Below, piece by piece: positions 15,926-25,084 of a stretch of 42,227 nucleotides of DNA. Positions within the stretch are counted from its first letter, which is position 1; each line of letters opens with the position of its first letter. The position numbers were made by a program, and so were the translations under genes. The DNA comes from an uncultured Bacteroidota bacterium (lineage in GTDB: Bacteria; Bacteroidota; Bacteroidia; Chitinophagales; LD1), in assembly GCA_903861145.1 (NCBI GenBank), contig CAIOTH010000115.1, positions 1 through 42,227 of the forward strand, given 5' to 3'. A model generated the notes under the pieces. It worked only from the letters and a program-made list of their open reading frames with translations, did no database searches and was not told the DNA's origin.

Positions 15926-18900
15926 ATGAAACTTCGTGTTTTACTGCTATTTGTTTTATTGCATGCGGTTATACCTGCAGCTGCCCAACAGTGGTTTCAT
16001 AATACCGTTCCTTACTTCCGTACGCTCAACTCGGCGGTTATTCTTGAGGCAAACAGCATTGTTTTTGCCGGTGGAAACCAAAAAAATGATTCGATTGAAA
16101 GTATTTACCGCACCGATGACCGGTGTGCATCGTGGGGGTATTTTACCGATACGCTTAGCTCGTGGTTAAAGAGCATTGCGTTTGCCGATACCGCCAATGG
16201 TTTTGGTGTGGGCCCTAACGGAAACATGGCTTACACGCATGATGGTGGCCGTAGTTGGGCCGAGGGCAGTTCGCCGCTTTACCGCGATTTTAATAAAGTT
16301 GTTTATACCAATGCACATACCCTGCTGGTGGCTGGTGGCTGGCTAATGAACGGCAACAACCGCGCTGATAGCATGCAAACTATTTTAAAAAGTACCGATG
16401 GCGGTAATAGCTGGACTGCGGTGTACGACCAGCCCGGCCCGTGGCTTGAAAGCCTTGTGTTTATTGATACCCTTAAAGGTTTTGCCATAGGCGATAGCGG
16501 TACTATACTGGCAACTACCAATGGCGGCAGCACCTGGCAACCCGTGGCGGCGCCCATACAGCGCAGTTTTATAAGCGCTGCTTTTATTAACCCCGATACC
16601 GGTTTTATTGTGGGTGGCTTTAACGATGCTACCGGTTTAACCGAAGTGCGCACCATTTTAACCACCGTTAACGCCGGTGCTACCTGGACTGTTGTTTTAG
16701 ACCAACCCGGTGGCTGCCTGCATGATATTAGTTTTGCCGATGACCACACCGGTTACATTGCCGGCGATAGCACCACCGTGCTAAAAACCACCAACAGCGG
16801 ACAAACATGGAGCTTTAATTTATTGCCTACAACCGATAATACCCAGCATTTAAACGTGGTTAAATTTAGCGGCCCCGGCCTTGGCGTTGTTGGTGGTGCC
16901 ATGGGCAATGTTTATGTGTATACAACATTGCTACAGCCGCAGGTGTATTCGTTATATTCGGCGTTGGTGGATAGTGCCGATGTAACGGTTAACGGCATGG
17001 TAGATACACGCGGCGGCGGCGGTAGCGTTTACTTTATTTATTCTACCGACTCGAATTTTGCCAACCTGACACCTACTTACCCGTTAAGTATTACCAACGA
17101 TACGCTTCAACAGTTTAATGTGGTGTTAAACGGGCTTATTGCCGATACTACCTATTACTGGTGCGCTGTTGAAACCGGACTAACCGGTACCTTTTACGGC
17201 GATACGCTTCGCTTTTACACCGGTATTAATCCTAATGGCTTAAGTACAAAGGCACCCGGCAGCATTACTACCAACAGTGCGGTAATAAACGGCCAGGTAA
17301 GCGGCTTTACGGTACCCATTAGTTTAAATTTTGAATACGGGCACACGCCGGCGTTGGGTAATACAATAGCGGCAACGCCACCGGTGGTTAGTGATGCGCT
17401 GCTGCACCAGGTTAGTGCTAACCTTAGCGGGCTTACACCCCACTCATTGTATTGTTACCGGTTAACGGGCACGGTGGGTGGCTCGAGGGATGATGGCGAT
17501 ATTTTTACGTTTTTTACCGGTTCGATATTTAGTGAGTTGCATACTTTGCAACCGGTGCTTGTAAACGAAACTATGGTAAACCTGTATGGCAAAATAAGCG
17601 GTGCGCAGTTACCGGTTACTTTAAGTTTTGATTACAGCGCCGGTGATTATTCTTTTGATAACAATATGCCGGTTTTCCCCAGCAGCGTAACCGACTCATT
17701 TACGCATTACCCCTATGCAAGTATTACGGGCCTAACCCCTTTAACCACCTACTATTGCAGGCTAAGGGCCGAAACCGCCGCCGGTGTTTTTTATGGCGAT
17801 ACCGTACCGTTTTATACCGATAGCGTTTACAATTTAAATGTACTAACACCACACGGTATCAGCCAAAACACATGCACCTTTTATGGCACTGCCAACGTGG
17901 GTGGTATCCCGTCTAACCTGTTTTTTCAGTACGGCATCGATTCTGCTTACGACCACGAGGTGGCGGCTACACCGGGGCAATCAACCGATTCAACACCGGT
18001 GCAAATATCGGCATCGGTAACCGGTTTAACACCGGGCGGGCATTATTATTACCGGGTTAAAGCGGTAGATGCGTATGGGTCATTTTACAGCGCCCCGCGC
18101 TCGTTTTATGCCATCAATAACGAAATACCCAACTGGAGTTTCGAAAACTGGGATGATATTAACCAAATATTTCCCGGCACATGGTGGATTTTTGGCAATA
18201 TAGCCCGTACGCCTTCGTATAACGGTACTACGGCTATGTATTTATACGGCAATGCCCAATCAGGCATGGGCGCGGCATTTACAGGGCTAACCATTAGCGG
18301 TTTATTTATAGGCGGCTCGCCATTTACTGCCCGTCCCGACTCGATGATGTTTTATGCCAATTACAACATTGCGACCGGTGATACGGCGTGGGCTTTTTTC
18401 GGCCTTAAAAAAAGCGGTTCTGTAGTTACCTTTAACCAGTTTCCGATAACCGGTAACAGCGGTAATAATTGGGTGCGCATGTCGTACCTCATTGGTTATC
18501 AACAGTCCGGTGCGCCCGATACTATCTTATCCGGTTTCTGCAGTAGCCAGCTTAACAACACGCCTAACCGGCTAAGCTGGTTAAAGGTTGATGATGTTTC
18601 GTTTGCCGGTACCACCCAAAACATACCCGATGCCGATTTTGAAACCTGGGATAGCACACTTTACCAAACCGCTATGGGTTGGACTTCGTCGCTAAAAGAA
18701 ACCCCACTAACTCAAAGTATAGTTTCGCCAATTACGCGCAGCACCGATGCCGTGTTGGGTAATTACGCAGCCAATATTCATAATACCCTGCACAGTGCTT
18801 TTATGGATTTGCCTATATCGGGTTACATTACTACGCAATACCAGGGTAACCTCGCCCCCTCGTTTACTGTTACCAAACGGTACAACACCTTTAACTTTTA

Positions 18901-19462
18901 CTGCAAATTTAGCCAGGTAAATAACGATACTGCGGTAATTTATGTTGACGTGTTTTCGGACACCACGCTTATTGGCACAACTAATATTTATATTGATACA
19001 CCCGTTAACAACTATACACAGTTTACTGGGCAAATCACTTATTTTGATAGCACAAGCATACCTAATGGGGCAACATTAAGAATATCGTCATACAGTAGTA
19101 ATCCGCAGGGCGCATCGGCGCTGTTGGTAGATAACCTTGGGTTTGATGGGTTTTATGCCGATACGCTTAACACCGGTTTACCGGTTATTGCTTTAGAGGG
19201 CGGCACAGCATCATTAAAGCTTTACCCAAATCCCACCAACGGCATGCTAGCCGCAGATTACACCAGCCCTAACACCGGCGAGGTAACACTTACCGTTTAC
19301 GATTTAAGCGGCCGTGTTTTACTAACGCAACAAGGCCTGGCTATCGCCAATCTTAAAAGCACATTCAGGCTCGATTTATCGGCATTCAATTCGGCTGTTT
19401 ACCTGGTTCATGTAAAATCGGAGGCAAGTGGGGTTACTTCGAGGATTATGTTGGTGAGGTAG
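15926..19462 (+). CDS. Large T9SS cargo protein: YCF48-like propeller, FnIII-like repeats, two jelly-roll modules
   Basis: 1178 residues. A signal peptide (LLLFVLLHAVIPAAAQQ) is followed by about 310 residues of YCF48/BNR-type propeller units (KSTDGGNSWTAV, ATTNGGSTWQPV, KTTNSGQTWSFN). Four FnIII-like modules follow (about 335-730), each ending in a pattern like GLTPxTxYYYRxxA...GxFYGDTxxFYT. Two ~170-residue modules beginning WSFENWDD and ADFETWDS and ending VDDVSF and VDNLGF resemble PCMD-type jelly-rolls that bind carbohydrate. The C-terminus (LKLYPNPTNGM ... YLVHVKSEASG) is a type A T9SS sorting domain. The architecture suggests a surface binding or adhesion protein. No catalytic residues are seen. 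It follows the GH5 gene after a 232-base gap with hairpins. Confidence 0.88.
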   Translation: MKLRVLLLFVLLHAVIPAAAQQWFHNTVPYFRTLNSAVILEANSIVFAGGNQKNDSIESIYRTDDRCASWGYFTDTLSSWLKSIAFADTANGFGVGPNGNMAYTHDGGRSWAEGSSPLYRDFNKVVYTNAHTLLVAGGWLMNGNNRADSMQTILKSTDGGNSWTAVYDQPGPWLESLVFIDTLKGFAIGDSGTILATTNGGSTWQPVAAPIQRSFISAAFINPDTGFIVGGFNDATGLTEVRTILTTVNAGATWTVVLDQPGGCLHDISFADDHTGYIAGDSTTVLKTTNSGQTWSFNLLPTTDNTQHLNVVKFSGPGLGVVGGAMGNVYVYTTLLQPQVYSLYSALVDSADVTVNGMVDTRGGGGSVYFIYSTDSNFANLTPTYPLSITNDTLQQFNVVLNGLIADTTYYWCAVETGLTGTFYGDTLRFYTGINPNGLSTKAPGSITTNSAVINGQVSGFTVPISLNFEYGHTPALGNTIAATPPVVSDALLHQVSANLSGLTPHSLYCYRLTGTVGGSRDDGDIFTFFTGSIFSELHTLQPVLVNETMVNLYGKISGAQLPVTLSFDYSAGDYSFDNNMPVFPSSVTDSFTHYPYASITGLTPLTTYYCRLRAETAAGVFYGDTVPFYTDSVYNLNVLTPHGISQNTCTFYGTANVGGIPSNLFFQYGIDSAYDHEVAATPGQSTDSTPVQISASVTGLTPGGHYYYRVKAVDAYGSFYSAPRSFYAINNEIPNWSFENWDDINQIFPGTWWIFGNIARTPSYNGTTAMYLYGNAQSGMGAAFTGLTISGLFIGGSPFTARPDSMMFYANYNIATGDTAWAFFGLKKSGSVVTFNQFPITGNSGNNWVRMSYLIGYQQSGAPDTILSGFCSSQLNNTPNRLSWLKVDDVSFAGTTQNIPDADFETWDSTLYQTAMGWTSSLKETPLTQSIVSPITRSTDAVLGNYAANIHNTLHSAFMDLPISGYITTQYQGNLAPSFTVTKRYNTFNFYCKFSQVNNDTAVIYVDVFSDTTLIGTTNIYIDTPVNNYTQFTGQITYFDSTSIPNGATLRISSYSSNPQGASALLVDNLGFDGFYADTLNTGLPVIALEGGTASLKLYPNPTNGMLAADYTSPNTGEVTLTVYDLSGRVLLTQQGLAIANLKSTFRLDLSAFNSAVYLVHVKSEASGVTSRIMLVR

Positions 19463-19473
19463 GTGAGTGTGCG

Positions 19474-19518
19474 TCCCGATTGCTATGGGGAGTGTTAAAG
19501 TGTTAAGGTGCGAATGTT
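19474..19518. repeat. Degenerate TCCCGATAGCTATCGGGA palindrome joined to octamer repeats
   Basis: TCCCGATTGCTATGGGGA (19474-19491) differs at two bases from the perfect palindrome at 3810. It runs directly into octamers AGTGTTAA, AGTGTTAA, GGTGCGAA. As at 3810 it follows the stop codon of a T9SS cargo gene within about 15 bases. Confidence 0.6.
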
Positions 19519-19718
19519 TAACAGCCGTTTTTTTGTTTGAGTGAAGCGGGGTTATATAGGGTCAAGTATCGATAACTAATAGGCTATTGCGCATTCACCG
19601 GCGGTTATAGGCGGCACTTCATAAAAAAAACACTGTTTGATAATAGTTTATATGCGATTTTGTTTCTTTATTTGATAAAGCAATCCATTTACGCACTTGC
19701 TTTAATCAAACCCCTGGA

Positions 19719-20633
19719 ATGAAGAAACCTGTACTTTTGCTTTTACTACTTTTAAACGCAGCATGCTGTTTTTCAAGTGCGCCTATTGACCGGGGTAGCG
19801 ATTATCGCTGCGATACTATCATTAAAATAGTATGCCGAAAGCCGGGCAGCGATACTTGTTGCAGGCATAAGCCCCTTCCGCATCCATGCCCCCCAAGGCA
19901 TTGCAAAGATACTGTGGTGGTAGTAAATAATATTGACGTGCACTGCTGTAAGGATACCGTTATTAATAAATGCGGTGGAGACAATGACCATCATACGCCT
20001 TGTAATTGCCCTATATTGGACTGCGTTGTTTATGTCCTAAAAACACTGTGGCAAGGTTTGGTAGAAGTGATAACTAAACTGTGGGCCGGTTTTGTGGCAA
20101 TTACCACCTACATGGCTAGTAGAAAAAAGAGCAAAGAGGCAAATGCCTCAGGCATCACAGGCGATATTAGCGGCAGGCAAACCGGAAATGCGGGCTCAAA
20201 TAACACGTCCGTATTCCTGCTAGGCGTATCGATCGTTTTTGCGTGCATATTTACGCTTCAACTAATTGGAACAACAATATTTCATACAATTTCAACTACA
20301 ACAGCTCAATCAACTACAACATTTCAAACAGTTACTACTACAATTGATTATCTTTTAAAAGGTATTGTAGTTGTTATAGGATTACTGGCAGTTTTAGCTT
20401 TGCTGTTTTTTGCTTTGTCCTGGCTCTCTTCACGCAAACCCGGACAAATGGATTTTTGGCCTTTCATAGCTTGCTGGAATGGCGCTGAGCACCAAGAGCG
20501 ATCCAAGGCAAAGCAACTAGCCTGGGAGTTATTGCTTATTTGGGCAACCAGGAGTATAGGCCAAGAAAATTTAAAGGGTTACGATTTTTGGATTGTGTGG
20601 GAGTCACTGCGATCGGGGTATGAGGCGACGTAA
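19719..20633 (+). CDS. Cys-rich membrane protein of unknown function
   Basis: 304 residues. The signal-like N-terminus (KKPVLLLLLLLNAACC) is followed by a ~85-residue region with many Cys and Pro (DTCCRHKPLPHPCPP, VHCCKDTV, CNCPILDC) that would lie outside the inner membrane. Two strong membrane helices follow at about 166-188 and 211-234, separated by a Thr-rich loop (STTTAQSTTTFQTVTTT). The C-terminal ~65 residues are Trp-rich (MDFWPFIACWNG, YDFWIVWESL). No family is recognised. The TAA stop is followed 24 bases later, in the same frame, by the next gene. It may belong with the other unknown membrane proteins up to 22554. Confidence 0.7.
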   Translation: MKKPVLLLLLLLNAACCFSSAPIDRGSDYRCDTIIKIVCRKPGSDTCCRHKPLPHPCPPRHCKDTVVVVNNIDVHCCKDTVINKCGGDNDHHTPCNCPILDCVVYVLKTLWQGLVEVITKLWAGFVAITTYMASRKKSKEANASGITGDISGRQTGNAGSNNTSVFLLGVSIVFACIFTLQLIGTTIFHTISTTTAQSTTTFQTVTTTIDYLLKGIVVVIGLLAVLALLFFALSWLSSRKPGQMDFWPFIACWNGAEHQERSKAKQLAWELLLIWATRSIGQENLKGYDFWIVWESLRSGYEAT

Positions 20634-20657
20634 TCAAGGCTCAATAATGAGGGCCTG

Positions 20658-20939
20658 TTGGCGATTAAAAAATATGACAAGGATATCAGCATCTCTGAAG
20701 CCACTTTGAAATTGCTTGCCAAGATAAACCGGTTTCAGTCGGATTGGTATGTTAAGGCCGGAAATCCAGAGCCGCATCGTTTAATATTAACTCCGCATGA
20801 TCTGTATAAACTATCCGACAACCCCGCATTTGAGCAGGAGATGAAAGAGTTGAGAGAATACATTACCCGGTACCTTGAAAAAATGGGGACCGTTAACGAT
20901 CAAACAAATCTTGAAGATTTGGGAATCAAATTGTGGTAG
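20658..20939 (+). CDS. Small hypothetical protein with non-ATG start
   Basis: 93 residues, mostly helical and charged (ISISEATLKLLAKINRF, FEQEMKELREYITRYLEKM). No family recognised. No ATG is in frame at the 5' end; the TTG at 20658 is the likeliest start, after a GAGGGCC purine-rich stretch. The frame is the same as that of the upstream gene, separated only by its TAA and 24 bases, so it may be translated by reinitiation, or be the remains of a fusion. It is in an operon-like position after the Cys-rich membrane protein. Confidence 0.55.
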   Translation: MAIKKYDKDISISEATLKLLAKINRFQSDWYVKAGNPEPHRLILTPHDLYKLSDNPAFEQEMKELREYITRYLEKMGTVNDQTNLEDLGIKLW

Positions 20940-20959
20940 CATCTGGTTTATATCTACCA

Positions 20960-21598
20960 CTAATTAACGTACGGTGTTGGCGGCGGTCCCGGCAAATTGT
21001 ATTTCTCTTGAAGCAATAATGTAAATTTAAAGTTGCTTACAACAATACCAATTATACATAATATAGTCATTACATACCCGTAAGGTTTTGGCACAAATAA
21101 ATTAATCACAAGCAGTATTGCAAAAACTAAACCGAACTGTAATTCCCAACAAGTCATTTCTTTATAAAAGTTGGCTTCCTTTTCGCTGCCTCGGTTGAGG
21201 GTTCTTTTGTATTCATAATAATCCCAAAAAAAGTAAACAACCATAAAAATGATGAAACCAAGCAATATCAAATTTAGTTGGGGTTCATCGGGCTCGGTGA
21301 AGGCAATTGCCCTATAGGTTGCGTAAAGACTGATGACTATAACTATGTCGCATATAAAAAAGCCCAGTCCGTAGTTGGTTGAATATATAGTATACAAATA
21401 GCTGCAACAATAAAACCACAGTACACTTAAAAGCATTGCAGTTTTTATCAAAATAAGCAATGCCGACTGATCGGTACCGTGGGCTTCGGTTAAACACCCA
21501 TAGGTAAAGTAGCAGGCACTATAAATGATGGTGCCCAGAAAAGCCGGGTAAAGCAGCATTTCGCTGAGCGTTTGAAGCATTCCTTTTTTGCGGTCCAT
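20960..21598 (-). CDS. Six-helix membrane protein of unknown function
   Basis: 212 residues with about six membrane helices (13-33, 44-66, 73-95, 106-126, 150-168, 174-194) and short charged loops (DYYEYKRTLNRGSEKEANFYKE between helices 4 and 5). The C-terminus is Pro-rich (LPGPPPTPYVN). No catalytic motif is visible. It is convergent with the preceding 93-residue gene (20-base gap) and divergent from the one at 21901. Confidence 0.65.
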   Translation of the reverse strand: MDRKKGMLQTLSEMLLYPAFLGTIIYSACYFTYGCLTEAHGTDQSALLILIKTAMLLSVLWFYCCSYLYTIYSTNYGLGFFICDIVIVISLYATYRAIAFTEPDEPQLNLILLGFIIFMVVYFFWDYYEYKRTLNRGSEKEANFYKEMTCWELQFGLVFAILLVINLFVPKPYGYVMTILCIIGIVVSNFKFTLLLQEKYNLPGPPPTPYVN

Positions 21599-21900
21599 GT
21601 ATCAGTATTTTCAGCTAATATATAAAGTTTAAACCAAGTCAATACCAGCAGTTGTATTGTAGCATTCATTTGCCGGTTATAACGGCCAGGCAACCATATA
21701 CCCCGTATTTACCTAAACCATAGATATGTTTTACCCCGAATAATTTAATGCATTACTAATATATGGCAGGTACTTAGCTTATTTATTTTGAAATCAACAA
21801 AACATAATTACATTCGAAATTATATTATATAGCCGGTTATATAACAACAGCCATATAATAGTAACAGTTATATTTTATTAAGGCCCAAAAACTCTTCCCT
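21599..21900. other. A/T-rich divergent promoter region
   Basis: 302 bases between divergent membrane-protein genes. It is A/T-rich with many TATA-type runs (AATTATATTATATAGCCGG, CATATAATAG) but no clear TAnnTTTG element. No gene or strong hairpin is seen. Confidence 0.35.
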
Positions 21901-22554
21901 ATGTTTAATCCCCTCATCATGATGCGCAAAAGCGTAGTGGTATTGTTCCTGTTTTATTCGTGTGCGCTATGGGCAACTAACCCCCAAACCATTCGCGAGC
22001 ATGCCCTGCCAAACGAAACTTTTGCAAAAAATGATACCGAAAAGGACAATCCAAATTCGGAAAGCCAGTTGCATTGGTTGCTCACCACAGACATGAAAGA
22101 TTGCGGCCTTGATGCACAACAATGCAGGCTTATAAACGAAATGCTGGCGACCGAAACAGCGAAACAGCGATATGAGGACAGCCTGCTTATGTACTATGGC
22201 TATGACCTTAAAAATGCAAAAGCGGCGTTCGACTTTCAAAGCTATAGTACCCGGTTTATTTTTTGGATGGTGATTGTTATTGTAACACTGGGTGTATTTT
22301 TTGCAGTTATAAATTTTATTCAATCTATATCGTTACTTAAAAAGAAGGCGGGTAAAGATGTTCCAACCGAATTTAAGGCGGGTTTGGATGGTGTAGAAAT
22401 CAAAACTTCGTTGGTAGGATTTTTAATACTTACTGTTTCGCTGGCATTTTTCTACCTCTATCTTAAAGAGGTTTATCCCATAAAATTGGTCGAAGCCGGT
22501 AAAGAGCCGGTAAAAACCGAAGCCAGGGAGAAAGAGAAAGAAATAAAGAAATAA
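21901..22554 (+). CDS. Two-helix membrane protein with periplasmic N-terminal region
   Basis: 217 residues. The signal peptide lies within RKSVVVLFLFYSCALWAT; the Met at residues 7 or 8 may be the real start. A ~90-residue acidic, helical region (SESQLHWLLTTDMKDCGLDAQQCRLINEMLATE) with two Cys follows. Membrane helices are at about 119-141 (FIFWMVIVIVTLGVFFAVINFI) and 166-187. The loop between them (KKKAGKDVPTEFKAGLDGVEIKTS) is basic, and the tail is a charged Lys/Glu helix. No family recognised. It lies 123 bases upstream of the protease-nuclease fusion on the same strand and may be its partner. Confidence 0.65.
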   Translation: MFNPLIMMRKSVVVLFLFYSCALWATNPQTIREHALPNETFAKNDTEKDNPNSESQLHWLLTTDMKDCGLDAQQCRLINEMLATETAKQRYEDSLLMYYGYDLKNAKAAFDFQSYSTRFIFWMVIVIVTLGVFFAVINFIQSISLLKKKAGKDVPTEFKAGLDGVEIKTSLVGFLILTVSLAFFYLYLKEVYPIKLVEAGKEPVKTEAREKEKEIKK

Positions 22555-22677
22555 TAATTAATTAACGTGCTATACCCGCGCGTTAGTATTGGTTAAAATA
22601 ATTTTACGTAAATAAAGTAGTTGCCAAAAGCTTATTAGCCATATAGCCCATTTTTAAATTTTAAACCCATTAACCCA

Positions 22678-24963
22678 ATGTTAACCAAAGCAGGAAATAA
22701 CTATTCAAACCTTTCGCTAAAAGATCTTTTAGATGCGCGCGACCAGGACCATTTAAGCCTTATGAAAAAGAAAAACGTGGTGGCTACAGCCCTTGGCCGC
22801 TACCGCATAAGGTTGCAGGATATTGATGACAATGGAAATTATAAAGGCGCATCGAGCGATAGCGAACGAACATTACAGAATAGTGCTGTAATAGATATAT
22901 CGTGGCCCTGCGTTTTGGTTTTTGTAAGTGAGTGGGAAACAAAAGGTAAATTATTGCATGTAAAGGAAGGCGGCGTAAACATGATTCCAAATTCCATTAT
23001 ACTACGCGACGGCCGCGAAGTGCCCATTTGCGTTGTTAAGGCCGAAAAATCAGATATGCCGGTTGAACCGGTTGATTCATTCAGCCTTAAATTTCCGCGA
23101 ACCATGATTGGCGGGGGATATCCTTTGATTGTAAACGGCCAGGGCATTACGCATATTGCCAGCACCGGTTGCATAGTATCGGACGGGCATACTTATTATG
23201 CCTTAACCAACAAACATGCGGCGGGCAAAACCGGAGAAGAAATATATTCGAAATTCGGTGCCGACGAGGCACGCGTTGGTGTTAGCTCGGGCAAAGCTTT
23301 AGGCAAGGTAAAGTTTACCGACCTGTATGAAGGTTGGGTTGGCGAAGATATTTTAGTAAACTGCGATGCCGGCCTTATCAAAATTGATGATGTAAATATT
23401 TGGAAAACAGAAATTTTAGGCCTGGGTGAAATAGGCCCGCTATACGACCTTAACTCGTATAACCTGGGGGTTGATATAATAACCACGCATACTGTAAAAA
23501 AGGGCAAAAAAGAAGCGACTAATAGTGTGGTGAAAGCTTATGGTGCGGTTTCGAAAGAAATGCAAGGCGAAATTGTAGGTTTATTTTACCGGTATAAATC
23601 GGTTGGGGGAAAGGAATACGTATGCGACTTTTTGATTGGTGGCAGGGATGGCGAACAATTGCCTACGCACCATGGCGATAGCGGAACTGTGTGGTTATAC
23701 GAACAAGCCGATGAACAAGGCAATAAAATTGATATGCCTTTTGCATTGCACTGGGGGCAACATACGTTTATTGAGGATGATAAAACCAATAGCTATACCT
23801 ATGCAATGGCCTCGAACATTACAAATATTTGCAGAGAACTGGATGTTGAAATTGTGCGTGGCTGGAACGCCGAAACCGATTATAGTTGGGCCAAAACCGG
23901 GCATTATAAAATTGCGGCGCGGGCGTGCGACCTTGTTAGCAATGACAAACTAACCAAACTGCTTGCAAACAACAAAAGCTTAATAGGGTATAGCGATGAT
24001 GATTTGCAAAATAAAACAGGGATTGTAAAAGCCCGCAGCGGAGAGTTTATACCCCTAGCCGATGTTGCCGACCTGTTTTGGCGCGATAAGCGATTTAAAA
24101 CCGAAGGCAGCAACCACTTTGCCGATATGGACGAAGTAACCGATGGCGCTAATAATAATAAAAGCCTGCTTGACCTTTGCTTTACAGGCAAAAAGCCAAA
24201 CCTTGATTATGTGGATATAGATAAATGGATAAGCTATTATAATGACAGCGATAAGGTTGACCCAAAAACAAAGGTTGACAGTAAAACAAAAGAGGAAAAA
24301 CCGGCACCAAGAGAAGGTGCATTGCCTTTTAGGGTATGGGAAATTTATTGCTTAATGGTTGAAGCATTGCAGCAGGACGACAGTAAAAAGGCGCTTGATG
24401 AATTTATTTGCCTGGGTGGCACCCTATCGCATTATGTTGGTGATGCGTGCCAGCCATTACATATTAGCTATTTACACCACGGCTACCCTGATAAGCCCGA
24501 GCAAATGCCGGTGCACGCCGTGTACGAGGAAAAAATGATTGATGCCAACATGGCCGTACTTTTTGCCGGGGTTAACAAAATAAAAAAGACCGTGAAGGAT
24601 GCCGATTTATTTACCGGTGGCCAGGGCTCGGCTGCGCACGTAATAAGCCTGATGCGAGATACATTTAACACCCTATCGCCGGATGAGATTATTACCAGCT
24701 TTTTGAACCATGAAGGACGAACACGTGCTAAAGACATGTGGGCCGATGTGGGCGACCAAACTATTGACGTTATAGGAAAGGGATGTTACGCTATGGCAGT
24801 TATTTGGCAAAGTGCATGGATTGAAGCCGGTGCCGATTCGAAATTTAAAGTAAAGGATTTGATAGCCCGCGACCAGGATGATTTAATTGCCCTTTACAGC
24901 GATTATAAATTTGCGCAATCGTACAAACTACGCGATAAGCCTTTTAAACAAACACTGAAATAA
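22678..24963 (+). CDS. Trypsin-like protease fused to a zinc phospholipase C/P1-nuclease-like domain
   Basis: 761 residues with no signal peptide. Domain 1 (about 150-390) has a chymotrypsin-like triad: H180 in ALTNKHAAG, D230 in NCDAGLIKID and S335 in HGDSGTVW. Domain 2 (about 400-720) has the zinc-ligand series of the S1/P1 nuclease-PLC fold: W404 and H409 in WAKTGHYKIA, H480 and D483 in NHFADMD, H585, D589 and H595 in HYVGDACQPLH, then H613 and E617 in HAVYE. HxxxE at the last pair is the PLC form; P1 nucleases have HxxxD. The N-terminal KNVVATALGRYRIR segment and a KDLxxARDQD motif found at both ends are unexplained. The likely reaction is cutting of single-stranded nucleic acid or phospholipid, with the protease as processing or effector part. 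Confidence 0.85.
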   Translation: MLTKAGNNYSNLSLKDLLDARDQDHLSLMKKKNVVATALGRYRIRLQDIDDNGNYKGASSDSERTLQNSAVIDISWPCVLVFVSEWETKGKLLHVKEGGVNMIPNSIILRDGREVPICVVKAEKSDMPVEPVDSFSLKFPRTMIGGGYPLIVNGQGITHIASTGCIVSDGHTYYALTNKHAAGKTGEEIYSKFGADEARVGVSSGKALGKVKFTDLYEGWVGEDILVNCDAGLIKIDDVNIWKTEILGLGEIGPLYDLNSYNLGVDIITTHTVKKGKKEATNSVVKAYGAVSKEMQGEIVGLFYRYKSVGGKEYVCDFLIGGRDGEQLPTHHGDSGTVWLYEQADEQGNKIDMPFALHWGQHTFIEDDKTNSYTYAMASNITNICRELDVEIVRGWNAETDYSWAKTGHYKIAARACDLVSNDKLTKLLANNKSLIGYSDDDLQNKTGIVKARSGEFIPLADVADLFWRDKRFKTEGSNHFADMDEVTDGANNNKSLLDLCFTGKKPNLDYVDIDKWISYYNDSDKVDPKTKVDSKTKEEKPAPREGALPFRVWEIYCLMVEALQQDDSKKALDEFICLGGTLSHYVGDACQPLHISYLHHGYPDKPEQMPVHAVYEEKMIDANMAVLFAGVNKIKKTVKDADLFTGGQGSAAHVISLMRDTFNTLSPDEIITSFLNHEGRTRAKDMWADVGDQTIDVIGKGCYAMAVIWQSAWIEAGADSKFKVKDLIARDQDDLIALYSDYKFAQSYKLRDKPFKQTLK

Positions 24964-24987
24964 TTTCCACCGGTTAAAAATACTATG

Positions 24988-25068
24988 CGGGTTAGAATCC
25001 CTACGGGGATTCTAACCCGGTTTAACAGGCTCATTTGGGCGAAGCGAGGACGCTTTACCCAAATGAGC
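24988..25068. terminator. Two tandem stable hairpins between convergent genes
   Basis: Hairpin 1: a perfect 14-bp stem (24988-25001 with 25006-25019) closed by C(TACG)G, a UNCG-type tetraloop in + strand RNA. Hairpin 2: an 11-bp stem GCTCATTTGGG/CCCAAATGAGC (25029-25039, 25058-25068) with an inner AAGCG/CGCTT stem and an AGGA loop. There is no long T run. Position between convergent stop codons suggests a bidirectional transcription block or 3'-end protection. Confidence 0.6.
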
Positions 25069-25084
25069 GCTTTGTTTAAAGAGG

